56,514 bases of DNA, from positions 1 to 56,514 of the forward strand of contig NZ_JBHSBN010000034.1 of the NCBI RefSeq assembly GCF_042650605.1, written 5' to 3'. Positions within the stretch are counted from its first letter, which is position 1; every line of letters begins with the position of its first letter. Both the position numbers and the translations under genes were made by a program. The DNA is from Micromonospora_J zhanjiangensis (GTDB lineage: Bacteria > Actinomycetota > Actinomycetes > Mycobacteriales > Micromonosporaceae). Below, in pieces: positions 8,008 to 15,880 of this stretch. The notes below the pieces were generated by a model that saw only the letters and a list, made by a program, of their open reading frames with translations, was not told the DNA's origin and did no database searches.

Positions 8008-8069
8008 CGATTTCGGGCTCACATCAAAAACGATGTAGGAACACCATCCTTGATGTGGAGCCGAAATCG
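8008..8069. repeat. imperfect 19-bp inverted repeat after DUF397 gene
   Basis: Arms 8008-8026 and 8051-8069 pair at 16 of 19 positions around a 24-base AT-richer spacer. It starts 13 bases after the DUF397 stop and could act as a terminator or processing stem for the HTH/DUF397 transcript. No T-run follows. Confidence 0.55.
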
Positions 8070-8121
8070 GGATGCTGTCCGGCCGAGCCGCCGCGACGGT
8101 GTGGCGGCTAGGCTCCGGCTC

Positions 8122-8754
8122 ATGGCGTTGTTGCACAAGGCGAAGATCACGCCCGGGAAGCTCGAACTCATCGCGGCCTGGCTGCCCGGCCGGGCCTGGT
8201 ACGCCGGACCGGCCGACGGCGAGGTGGTCCGGGTCGGCAGTTTCCGGTTCGACGACCCGGCCGGCGAGGTGGGCGTCGAGACGTCCCTGGTCCGGGTCGG
8301 TGACGGTCCGACGTACCAGGTCCCGCTGACCTACCGCGGCGCACCGTTGGACGGCGCGGACGGGTGGCTGGTCGGCACCACGGAACACTCGGTCCTCGGC
8401 CCGCGCTGGGTGTACGACGCGTGCGGGGACCCGGTCTACGCGGCGACGCTGGCACACGCCATCTACACCGGCGGTGGGCAGGCGGAGGAGTACTTCGAGG
8501 TCGACGGCCGGCGCGAGGTCCGGCCGCCGAACATGACGCTCGCCGTCGACGGCGCGCCGAACGCGCCGGCACCTGCCGTCGGGTCGATCGGCCAGGTGCT
8601 GCCGGAGGACCCGACGGTGATCGTCAGCGATGCCGTGCAGTTGACCGTGGTCCGCCGGCTCGACGGCCACGACCGGCTCGCCGGTACGGTCCTGACCGGC
8701 ACCTGGCCGGGCCAGCCGGCACCGGTCCCGCTGGCCTACGCCGCGACGCGCTGA
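8122..8754 (+). CDS. maltokinase N-terminal cap-like domain protein
   Basis: The product has 210 residues and resembles the N-terminal cap domain of actinobacterial maltokinases: KITPGKLELIAAWLPGRAWY, SFRFDDPAGEVGVETSLVRVGDGPTYQVPLTYR, and the HSVLGPRWVYDACGDPVYAATLAHAI segment. The kinase domain that follows the cap in true maltokinase is absent, so this is the stand-alone form often found in actinomycetes. Its role is not established. ATG 8122 was chosen because it lies just before the conserved start (LLHKAKITPGK); the frame is open further upstream without a good ribosome site. Confidence 0.75.
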   Translation: MALLHKAKITPGKLELIAAWLPGRAWYAGPADGEVVRVGSFRFDDPAGEVGVETSLVRVGDGPTYQVPLTYRGAPLDGADGWLVGTTEHSVLGPRWVYDACGDPVYAATLAHAIYTGGGQAEEYFEVDGRREVRPPNMTLAVDGAPNAPAPAVGSIGQVLPEDPTVIVSDAVQLTVVRRLDGHDRLAGTVLTGTWPGQPAPVPLAYAATR

Positions 8755-8838
8755 CCGGCGCCGCCCGCCGACCCTCGGGAGCCGGCCCGGTGCCACCGGC
8801 CGGCGTCCCGGGGTCGCGACGGATGTCCGGTGTCCCGG

Positions 8839-9249
8839 TCAGCCCTTCGGCTTCTGATTGATCCGGACCATGTTGCCGGCGGGGTCGCGGAACGCGCAGT
8901 CCCGCACCCCGTACGGCTGGTCCATCGGCTCCTGGAGCACCTCGGCCCCGGTCGCCGCGACCTTCTCGAACAGCGCGTCCACGTCGTCGGTGCCGAAGAT
9001 GAGGCCCGACAGCGAGCCCTTGGCCAGCAGCGTCCGCAGCACCTCGCCGTCCTCCGGTGAGCGGCCCACCCCGGCGGTCTGCATGACGATGCCGAGTTCG
9101 GGTTGGCCCTTCGGGCCCACGGTGAGCCAGCGCGCGCCATCCATCTTGACGTCCTGGCGGATCTGGAGGCCGAGCGTGTCGCAGTAGAACGCGATGGCCG
9201 CCTCGTGGTCGTCGACTTCCAGGAAGAAGTTGTGCAGTGTCAGTTCCAT
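8839..9249 (-). CDS. VOC (glyoxalase/bleomycin-resistance fold) protein
   Basis: This 136-residue protein contains one vicinal-oxygen-chelate domain: a paired beta-alpha-beta layout with FFLEVDDHEAAIAFYCDTLGL at the start and FRDPAGNMVRINQ at the end. The substrate cannot be read from sequence. The gene starts 10 bases after the AraC-type regulator gene on the same strand, an arrangement common in actinobacteria. It therefore probably forms a two-gene operon controlled by that regulator. Confidence 0.82.
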   Translation of the reverse strand: MELTLHNFFLEVDDHEAAIAFYCDTLGLQIRQDVKMDGARWLTVGPKGQPELGIVMQTAGVGRSPEDGEVLRTLLAKGSLSGLIFGTDDVDALFEKVAATGAEVLQEPMDQPYGVRDCAFRDPAGNMVRINQKPKG

Positions 9250-9259
9250 GTGAAGGACG

Positions 9260-9679
9260 CTACGGGGCCGGCCTGACCTGCGCTTCTCGGTTCCTGCTCG
9301 GTCTGCTGACGAGTTTGGTCCAGCAGGCCGGGACGGTCGCCAGCGCGCTGTGGTTGCGGGCCCGGTACGCGCTGGGGCTCTCCCCGACCAGTTCGGTGAA
9401 CCGGGTGCTGAACGAGCCGAGCGAGGTGGCGCCGACCGCCAGGCAGACCTCGGTGACCGACAGGTCGCCCCGGCGCAGCAGGGCCATCGCCCGTTCGATC
9501 CGCCGGGTCATCAGGTACGAGTACGGGGTCTCCCCGTAGACCGCCCGGAACTGCCGGGAGAAGTGGGCCGGTGACATCAGCGCGACGCGGGCCATCGCGG
9601 GCACGTCGAGCGGGCGCGCGTACTCCCGGTCGATCAGGTCACGCGCCCGGCGCAGGTGCTTGAGGTCCTCGGGCGTCAC
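9260..9679 (-). CDS. AraC-family regulator, DNA-binding domain only
   Basis: The product has 139 residues, of which about 10-110 form the double helix-turn-helix of AraC/XylS proteins (LDVPAMARVALMSPAHFSRQFRAVYGETPYSYLMTRRIERAM, then LSVTEVCLAVGATSLGSFSTRFTELVGESPSAYR). There is no N-terminal ligand-binding domain, so it may act without an effector or with a separate partner. The last 25 residues are basic and non-conserved. It is the first gene of a likely operon with the VOC gene. Confidence 0.85.
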   Translation of the reverse strand: MTPEDLKHLRRARDLIDREYARPLDVPAMARVALMSPAHFSRQFRAVYGETPYSYLMTRRIERAMALLRRGDLSVTEVCLAVGATSLGSFSTRFTELVGESPSAYRARNHSALATVPACWTKLVSRPSRNREAQVRPAP

Positions 9680-9718
9680 CCCGCCAGCGTACCGACCGGT
9701 TCCCGCCGGTCCACGGGG

Positions 9719-10495
9719 TCAGCCGGTCCGGGCCGGCAACCAGTCGGTGGCCCGGCGGACCCGGGTCGGGTCGGTCACCGTCCGGACCCGGGACCGGATC
9801 GGGCGGGTACGCCGCCCGGCCGCCTCGGCGCGCCGTGCCGCCGCGTACGCCTCCTCGCGCAGCGCCCGGGCCGCCTCCGCGGCCGTGTCGGCGGTCTGCC
9901 AGGCGAGCCGTTCCCGGTCGACGGCGGCCCGTTCCAGCGCGGCCAGCCGATCCCGGATCACCTTACGCAGCACCAGTTCCTGCTCGACGGGATGCCGGCG
10001 GGGGTCCCAGCCATTGCTGTGGTCGAGGGCGTCGACGAGTTCGCGCACCGTCAACTCCCGCCGCCAGTACGCGGCCATCACCGCCCGGTGCATGAACCGT
10101 TCCCGGTCGGCGTACTCGGCCGGGGTGCGCGGCGTCCGGGGCGGCGGGAACGCGGCCGCGAGGGCCAGCCGCCGGACGATGGCCTCGGCCTCGGCCAGCG
10201 CCGGGCGGGCCGTCTCGGCCTCGTCCTGGGCGGCGAGCCACTCCGCCCGCCGTCGCCGGGCCGTGGCGGCGGCCCGTTCGGCGGCCACGGCCACCTCCTC
10301 GGCGTACCGGTGCAGTTCGGCGGCTTCGGCGTCGCGCGGGCCGGGGTGGTCGGCCTGGTCGGGGTCGGTCGCCGTTCCGCGTTCGCGGCGCCGGACCAGT
10401 CCGGCCATCGCGACGACGGCGAGCCCGATCAGCAGGACCCAGATGACCGCGGCGCGCGCGGCGTCGAGCAGGACGTAGTGGAGGAATTTTTCCAT
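9719..10495 (-). CDS. membrane-anchored coiled-coil-like hypothetical protein
   Basis: The product has 258 residues. One N-terminal membrane segment (about 8-32, AAVIWVLLIGLAVVAMAGLV) is followed by a basic stop-transfer (RRRER). A long Ala/Glu/Arg-rich, probably helical cytoplasmic part contains two stretches with coiled-coil character (about 55-105 and 175-230). No family is recognised. ATG 10495 was preferred to the in-frame GTG at 10504 because GAGG lies 8 bases before the ATG and overlaps the GTG. A structural or envelope-associated role is possible but unproven. Confidence 0.6.
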   Translation of the reverse strand: MEKFLHYVLLDAARAAVIWVLLIGLAVVAMAGLVRRRERGTATDPDQADHPGPRDAEAAELHRYAEEVAVAAERAAATARRRRAEWLAAQDEAETARPALAEAEAIVRRLALAAAFPPPRTPRTPAEYADRERFMHRAVMAAYWRRELTVRELVDALDHSNGWDPRRHPVEQELVLRKVIRDRLAALERAAVDRERLAWQTADTAAEAARALREEAYAAARRAEAAGRRTRPIRSRVRTVTDPTRVRRATDWLPARTG

Positions 10496-10674
10496 TTCCA
10501 GCACCTCGCTGGTGAACGATGTGGATGCGGTTCCGGTTGCCGCGGCGCGGGCGGGACACGTCCCGGGCGTGGCTGCGTGGCTCGGCAGCGCGTCGGGGCC
10601 AGGATTCGGCGCGGAAGCCGCCGCCTGCGGTCGCGCTACGGCGTGGCGCGCGGGATCCGGCGGCGGGGGTGACG

Positions 10675-11046
10675 TCAGGAGCGCGGCGGGGCGCGCTGGC
10701 CGTGCGGGCCGGCCGGCGGCGCGGTCACCGGCCGGTGGACCGGCGTGCCGATCGGGGCGGCGTCCGAGCGGTGCGGCGGGCCGGGCACCGGGCCGGTGCC
10801 GTCGGGGACGATCAGGTGCCGGTCACCGGTCGACCCGCCGTCGTCGGACCGCACGGTCGGCGTCGCCGGCCCGAGCTCGTCCGCCGCGGGCAACCGGTCG
10901 ACCGAGGTCAGCTCGACGACCGCCGGTCGCACCGGCTCGGGTGCCGCCGGCACCGCGGTCGCGGCGATGGCGCCGTGCGCCACCAGGGTCAACGCGAGGG
11001 CGGTCAGGGCCAGTCCGGTCAGCACCCGGACGAGCTGTCGCGCCAT
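10675..11046 (-). CDS. small membrane or secreted hypothetical protein
   Basis: From ATG 11046 the product has 123 residues: one hydrophobic segment (LTGLALTALALTLVAHGAIAATA) that could be a signal peptide or anchor, then a Pro/Asp/Thr-rich, probably unstructured exterior. The frame is open upstream to 11202, but those residues are basic and irregular. No good ribosome binding site is seen for either start. Acidic composition and codon bias favour a real gene; function is unknown. Confidence 0.45.
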   Translation of the reverse strand: MARQLVRVLTGLALTALALTLVAHGAIAATAVPAAPEPVRPAVVELTSVDRLPAADELGPATPTVRSDDGGSTGDRHLIVPDGTGPVPGPPHRSDAAPIGTPVHRPVTAPPAGPHGQRAPPRS

Positions 11047-11274
11047 CCACCAGGCGGAGGAGGCGAGCGCGACGGGGACCACGAGCGGAAATCTACCCGC
11101 TTCCGACCTGATTGGCACGGTGTCGTCCGCCTCATTCCCGTCTGTCGGACCCGCTCGTCGGACCGCGCAGGTCCGCCCCGCTGGGGCAGGGGAGGTGTAC
11201 ATCCGGGGGTTGCTGCCCAGTCATCGGGTCCGCTTAGGATCCGCGGGTCCACCTCTCATCGGAGGCATCAGCGA

Positions 11275-14106
11275 ATGCGCCTGAACAGACGCAAACCCCC
11301 ACTCAAGGCGCTCGGCGCGCTGCTCACCGGCAGCGCGCTCGGCCTGACCGGCGGCGCGGTGGCGCTCGCCGCCGAGCCCGCCACGACCCCCTTCATCAGC
11401 GAGCTGCACTACGACAACGTCGGCGCCGACACCGGCGAGGCCGTCGAGGTCGAGGCGCCGGCCGGGTTCGACCTGACCGGTTGGCAGATCGTCCTCTACA
11501 ACGGCGGCAACGGTGCCGCGTACGGCACGAAGACCCTCGCGGGCGTCGTCCCGGCGGCCGGTGTGGTCGTGCAGACCTACCCCACCGACGGGATCCAGAA
11601 CGGCTCGCCGGACGGCGTGGCCCTGGTGAACCCGGCTGGCGCGGTGACCGAATTCCTCAGCTACGAGGGCACCTTCGCCGCCGTGGGCGGCCCGGCCGAC
11701 GGCATGACCAGCGTCGACATCGGCAAGGCCGAGGCCAGCAGCACGCCTGTCGGCTACTCGCTGCAGAAGATCGACGGCGGCTGGCACGACCCGGCGGTGA
11801 GCAGCTTCGGCGTCCGCAACACCGCCGGTGGCGGCGACCCGGATCCGGACCCCGGCACCGGCTGCACCGCCACAGTGGACCACACCATCGCGCAGGTGCA
11901 GGGCACCGGCGCGGCGACGCCGCTGGCCGGCACGAAGGTGACGGTCGAGGGCGTGGTCACCGCCGACCACCGCAGCGGCGGCTACAACGGCGTGTACCTG
12001 CAGACCGCCGGCAGCGGCGGTCGTCCGGCCGCCGCCGGCACCGCCTCCGACGGCATCTTCGTCTACGTCGGAAGCAACGCCGCGAACCACCCGGCTGTCG
12101 CCGTCGGCGACCAGGTCCGGGTCACCGGTACGGCGAACGAGTACAACGGGCTCACCCAGCTCAGCATCGCCGCCCGCACCGACGTGCAGGTCTGCGCGCA
12201 CGGTGCCGCGCTGCCGGTACCGGTGCCGCTGACCCTGCCGCTGGCCGACGCCGACCGCGAGTCGGCGGAGTCCATGCTGGTCGCCCCGGTCGGCCAGTTC
12301 ACCGTCTCGGACGTCTACAACACCAACCGGTACGGGGAGATCGCGCTCGCCGCCGACGACCGGCCCGCGCCCACGCCGACCGACGTGGCCCGCCCGGGCA
12401 CCCCGGCCGCCGCCCAGGTCGCCGCGGCCAACAAGCTGGCCCGGATCCTGCTCGACGACGGGAAGACCACCAACCTGTCCACGGCCGGGCTGCTGCCGCC
12501 GTACCTGTCCAAGGAGAACCCGGTCCGGGTCGGCGACACGGTCGAGTCGTTCGGGTCCACCGTGCTGTCGTACGGCTTCAACGAGTGGCGGCTCCAGCCG
12601 ACCGTCCCGGTAGGCGCGGACACCCCGCCGACCGGCCGGGCCACCTTCAAGGCCACCAACCCGCGTACGCCCGCCCCGGTGAACGTCGGCGGTGACCTGC
12701 GGATCGGCACCTTCAACGTACTGAACTACTTCGTCCACTTCGGAGGCGAGGCCCGGGGTGCGGCCGACGCGGCCGGGTTGGCCAGGCAGGAGGCGAAGAT
12801 CGTCGCGGCGATCAACGCGCTCGGCGCCGACGTGGTGGCGTTGGAGGAGATCGAGAACTCGGTCCGGTTCGACCCGGCCGACCCGCAGCAGGCGCTGAAG
12901 CGCCTGGTGGGTGCGCTGAACCAGGCGGCCGGCGCCGGCACCTGGGATTACATCCGCAGCTCGCCGGACCTGCCGCCGGCCGCCCAGCAGGACGTCATCA
13001 CCGTCGCCATGATCTACAAGCCGGCGCGGGTGACGCCGCGCGGCGCGGCCCGCTCGGTCAACGACGAGAGCGTCTGGTTCAACGCCCGCGAACCGCTGGC
13101 GCAGACCTTCACCGCCGGTCCGACCACGTTCACCGTGGTCGGCAACCACCTCAAGTCCAAGAGTCCGGCCACGCCGCCGTCGACCGGCGACAACGCCGAC
13201 GTCGGGGACGGGCAGGGCGAGTTCAACGGTGACCGGATCCGCCAGGCGCGGGCGCTGACCGCCTTCGTGGACCGGGTCAAGGCGGACAGCGGCAGCGACA
13301 ACGTGCTGCTGATGGGCGACTTCAACGCGTACACCCAGGAGGACCCGATGCAGGTCCTCTACGGCAAGGGCTACGTCGACCTGAACTCCGCCCGGCCGGA
13401 CCCGGAGGCGTCGTACGTCTTCAACGGCGAGTCCGGGTCGCTGGACCACGTGCTCGCGTCGCCGTCGATGCGCCGCCTGATCACCGGGGTGGACGACTGG
13501 CAGATCAACGCGGTCGAGTCGTTCGCGTACCAGTACAACGGGCTGGCCGCCTTCTACGAGCCGTCCCCGTACCGGGCCAGCGACCACAACCCGATGGTGG
13601 TGGGCGTACGGACCGGACCGGCCTGCACGACCACCGTCACCGGTGACCGTCGCGGGCCGCTGGTGGTCGCGGCCGGGCTGACCTGCCTGGACCACGCCAC
13701 GATCGGCGGGCCGGTGACCGTGCTGCCCGGCGCGTCGCTGGCCGCCACCGGCGGGACGATCGCCGGCCCGGTCAGCGCCGTCGGTTCGGCGCTGCTGCGC
13801 CTGACCGGCACCGTGGTCACCGGCCCGGTGACGGTGGTCGGTGCGACCGGCGAGGTGACCGTCCAGTCCGGTCGGGTCGGCGGTCCGGTGTCGGTCACCC
13901 TGAGTTCGGCCGCGGTACGGGTCGACTCGGTCACCGTGGCCGGCCCGGTCACCCTGGTCGGCAACAGCGCCGGCCAGGCCGCCGTGGTCGCCGGTAACAC
14001 CGTCGGTGGTCCGCTGTCCTGCGCGACGAACACGGTCGCCCCGGTGAACGAGAACCGGGCCAACACGGTCCGCGGTCCGGCCCTCGGGCAGTGCGCCCGG
14101 CTGTAA
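11275..14106 (+). CDS. secreted ExeM/NucH-type endonuclease with lamin-tail domain
   Basis: The product has 943 residues. After a signal peptide (cleavage near Leu-Ala-Ala, residue 33) comes a lamin-tail-like domain (about 38-185). An OB-fold-like region of the ExeM/NucH family follows (about 200-470). An endonuclease/exonuclease/phosphatase domain spans about 476-770, with IGTFNVLNYF, ALEEIEN, NHLKSK, LLMGDFNAY, SLDHVLAS and ASDHNPMVV carrying the catalytic Asn, Glu, Asp and His residues. The last 150 residues are a regular series of short Val/Thr-rich repeats spaced by GGPV or AGPV. It probably degrades extracellular DNA for nutrition or biofilm control. GGAGG lies 9 bases before ATG 11275. 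Confidence 0.88.
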   Translation: MRLNRRKPPLKALGALLTGSALGLTGGAVALAAEPATTPFISELHYDNVGADTGEAVEVEAPAGFDLTGWQIVLYNGGNGAAYGTKTLAGVVPAAGVVVQTYPTDGIQNGSPDGVALVNPAGAVTEFLSYEGTFAAVGGPADGMTSVDIGKAEASSTPVGYSLQKIDGGWHDPAVSSFGVRNTAGGGDPDPDPGTGCTATVDHTIAQVQGTGAATPLAGTKVTVEGVVTADHRSGGYNGVYLQTAGSGGRPAAAGTASDGIFVYVGSNAANHPAVAVGDQVRVTGTANEYNGLTQLSIAARTDVQVCAHGAALPVPVPLTLPLADADRESAESMLVAPVGQFTVSDVYNTNRYGEIALAADDRPAPTPTDVARPGTPAAAQVAAANKLARILLDDGKTTNLSTAGLLPPYLSKENPVRVGDTVESFGSTVLSYGFNEWRLQPTVPVGADTPPTGRATFKATNPRTPAPVNVGGDLRIGTFNVLNYFVHFGGEARGAADAAGLARQEAKIVAAINALGADVVALEEIENSVRFDPADPQQALKRLVGALNQAAGAGTWDYIRSSPDLPPAAQQDVITVAMIYKPARVTPRGAARSVNDESVWFNAREPLAQTFTAGPTTFTVVGNHLKSKSPATPPSTGDNADVGDGQGEFNGDRIRQARALTAFVDRVKADSGSDNVLLMGDFNAYTQEDPMQVLYGKGYVDLNSARPDPEASYVFNGESGSLDHVLASPSMRRLITGVDDWQINAVESFAYQYNGLAAFYEPSPYRASDHNPMVVGVRTGPACTTTVTGDRRGPLVVAAGLTCLDHATIGGPVTVLPGASLAATGGTIAGPVSAVGSALLRLTGTVVTGPVTVVGATGEVTVQSGRVGGPVSVTLSSAAVRVDSVTVAGPVTLVGNSAGQAAVVAGNTVGGPLSCATNTVAPVNENRANTVRGPALGQCARL

Positions 14107-14166
14107 CCCGTCCGGCGAGCGGAGCTGGCCCGGGGCGGAACTCTCCGTCCCGGGCCGGTACGCGGC

Positions 14167-15342
14167 TCAGGGCCGGTCCGGTTTCCACTCGACGAACATC
14201 GCGGTGGCGTCGTCCTGCAACTGGTCCTTCTGGTGGCGCAGGATGGCGCGGACCAGCCGGCGCATCGTCTCCGGGGTGGACAACCGGTCGGCCAACGCCC
14301 GGGTGACCAGGTCGACCAGGCGCTCGATGCCGAACAGTTCGCCGTCGATCCCGTGCGCCTCGGTGACCCCGTCGGTGTAGAGCAGCAACTGGTCCCCGGC
14401 GTGCAACTGCTCGGTCAACACCCGGGGCGGCCGGCCGGTCAGGTAGCTGAGCCCCAGCGGCAGCGCGGTCGGCGCCGGGAACACCTTCGCCAACCGGCCG
14501 CCGCGCAGCAGCAGTGGCGCCGGGTGCCCGGCGATGACCAGGCGCAGCTCGCCGGTGGCGCAGTCGAGTTCGGCGAGGACGGCGCTGGTGAAGCTGCCCG
14601 GGTGGTGGGCGTGGATCAGCTTGTCGATGCTGCGGGCGATGTCCGCCAACTCCAGGCCGGTCCGGCGCGCGTTGCGGTAGGCGGACAGCGACAGGGTGGC
14701 CAGCAGGCTGGCCTGGGTGCCGTGGCCGACCGCGTCGAACAGGGCGACCGAGAGCAGGTCGCCGTCCAGGGCGTAGTCGAAGACGTCCCCGCCGATGTCG
14801 TAGCAGGGTTCGAGGATCCCGGTCACCATCGCCCGCCGGGCGGTGAAGGTCAACGGCGGGAGCAGGCTCCAGACGATCTCCGCGGCGAGTTGCATCGGCT
14901 CGCGGCGGCGCAGTCGTTCGACCTTGTCCCCGTACGCCCGTCGGCTCATCAGCAACTGGGCCAGCGCCACGGCGAACTCGCCGGCCTCGGCCCGGAGGGC
15001 GGGCGTGGGCGTCCCGTCCGTGGTGATCTCCAGTACGCCCAGCCGGTCGCACCCGTCGGTGAGCGGGAGCCACAACCGGCCGGTCCGGCCGCCGCGCTGG
15101 TGCGGGCGCTCGGTGGTGAAGGTCCGGCCACCCAGGCTGCCGTCCACCGGGATCGGCCGCCGAGGCGGCACGCCCACCCCGTCGAGCGGGACGAGCATGC
15201 TCTGGTTGTAGTCGACGACGTAGGCCACGATCGAGGTCGCGGACAGGCTGGGAGCGAGCGCCATCACCGCCGCGGGCAGGTCGTCCAGGGACGCGTACGG
15301 CGCCTCGGCGAGCAACCGGCGGATTCCCGTACGCGCGTCCAC
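14167..15342 (-). CDS. GAF - PP2C (SpoIIE/RsbU-type) protein phosphatase
   Basis: The product has 391 residues. The first 150 resemble a degenerate GAF sensor domain. Residues about 175-385 are a PP2C/SpoIIE phosphatase with the metal-binding signatures YDIGGDVFDYAL, LFDAVGHG, AGHPAPLLL, LLYTDGVTEA and QLQDDATAMFVEW. Such enzymes dephosphorylate STAS-domain anti-sigma antagonists. GTG 15342 was preferred because GGAAGG lies 8 bases upstream; an in-frame GTG at 15387 adds 15 residues without a ribosome site. Its STAS target may be one of those near 48 kb, which is inference. Confidence 0.85.
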   Translation of the reverse strand: MDARTGIRRLLAEAPYASLDDLPAAVMALAPSLSATSIVAYVVDYNQSMLVPLDGVGVPPRRPIPVDGSLGGRTFTTERPHQRGGRTGRLWLPLTDGCDRLGVLEITTDGTPTPALRAEAGEFAVALAQLLMSRRAYGDKVERLRRREPMQLAAEIVWSLLPPLTFTARRAMVTGILEPCYDIGGDVFDYALDGDLLSVALFDAVGHGTQASLLATLSLSAYRNARRTGLELADIARSIDKLIHAHHPGSFTSAVLAELDCATGELRLVIAGHPAPLLLRGGRLAKVFPAPTALPLGLSYLTGRPPRVLTEQLHAGDQLLLYTDGVTEAHGIDGELFGIERLVDLVTRALADRLSTPETMRRLVRAILRHQKDQLQDDATAMFVEWKPDRP

Positions 15343-15410
15343 GGCCCCTACCTTCCGGGCGGACCCGATCCGGGTCCGCCCGCTCACGGTACGGGCCGGG
15401 ACGTCAGGTG

Positions 15411-15630
15411 CTAACGGCGCCCACCGGTCGGACCCCCGACGCCGTCCGGTACCGGACCGACGGCGGCGACCTCGGGCTCGGTGGTTCCGCCGACGGGCCC
15501 GCGGCGCGGCGTCGGCACGGACCGCACCGCCAGGTAGCCGAGCAGGCCGAACGGGGACAGGAAGATGGTCAGCAGCAGGATCGGCGAGACGATCAGTGGG
15601 TGGATGCCCCGTTCCCGGCCGTCCACTCCG
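15411..15630 (-). pseudogene. ABA4-like (DUF4281) membrane protein, 3' fragment
   Basis: On the minus strand a segment reading DGRERGIHPLIVSPILLLTIFLSPFGLLGYLAVRSV matches the last part of ABA4-like proteins, small membrane proteins related to plant neoxanthin synthase. It continues as a polar tail to the stop at 15411. The first two thirds of the gene are absent and no start codon with ribosome site is present. The right boundary is approximate. Confidence 0.5.
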
Positions 15631-15832
15631 TCGACGACTACGCCGACGCGGCGCGACGGATCGCCGAGACCGACCTCGGACTGGTCGGCAGGCGTACCGA
15701 ACCGGCGGAGATGGTGCAGACCGCGGTGATCGGCACCATCCTCGGCGACCGGCTCATCGCCGGCCTGCGTCGGCTGGCCCAGGAGGACGCGTCGGCCTCG
15801 TTCTTCGCCGGACGCGACGCGACCGGGGCGCT
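15620..15832 (+). pseudogene. fragment of an unrecognised gene
   Basis: On the plus strand a clearly coding-like stretch reads DDYADAARRIAETDLGLVGRR...VIGTILGDRLIAGLRRLAQED...FFAGRDA, with G/C in nearly all third positions. It has no start codon or ribosome site where similarity begins. It has no stop before it runs into the antisense of lon. It therefore looks truncated at both ends and joined head to head with the ABA4-like remnant. I do not recognise the family. Confidence 0.4.
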
Positions 15833-15858
15833 CCACCAGCGTGGAACGCCCCGGTCGC
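15819..15858. terminator. terminator hairpin downstream of lon
   Basis: A 17-bp stem with one mismatch (15819-15835 with 15842-15858) closes on a 6-base loop, 22 bases beyond the lon stop codon. It probably ends the lon transcript. Confidence 0.7.
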
Positions 15859-15880
15859 GGGATGCCGGCCCGGGCCCGCG

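Noticed and set aside
11221..13695. Minus-strand frame of about 824 codons opposite the nuclease gene
   Set aside because: Composition is a reverse-complement artefact of G/C third positions; all nuclease motifs lie on the plus strand.
15342..15387. Longer start for the GAF-PP2C phosphatase
   Set aside because: The GTG at 15387 has no ribosome site, whereas GGAAGG precedes the GTG at 15342.
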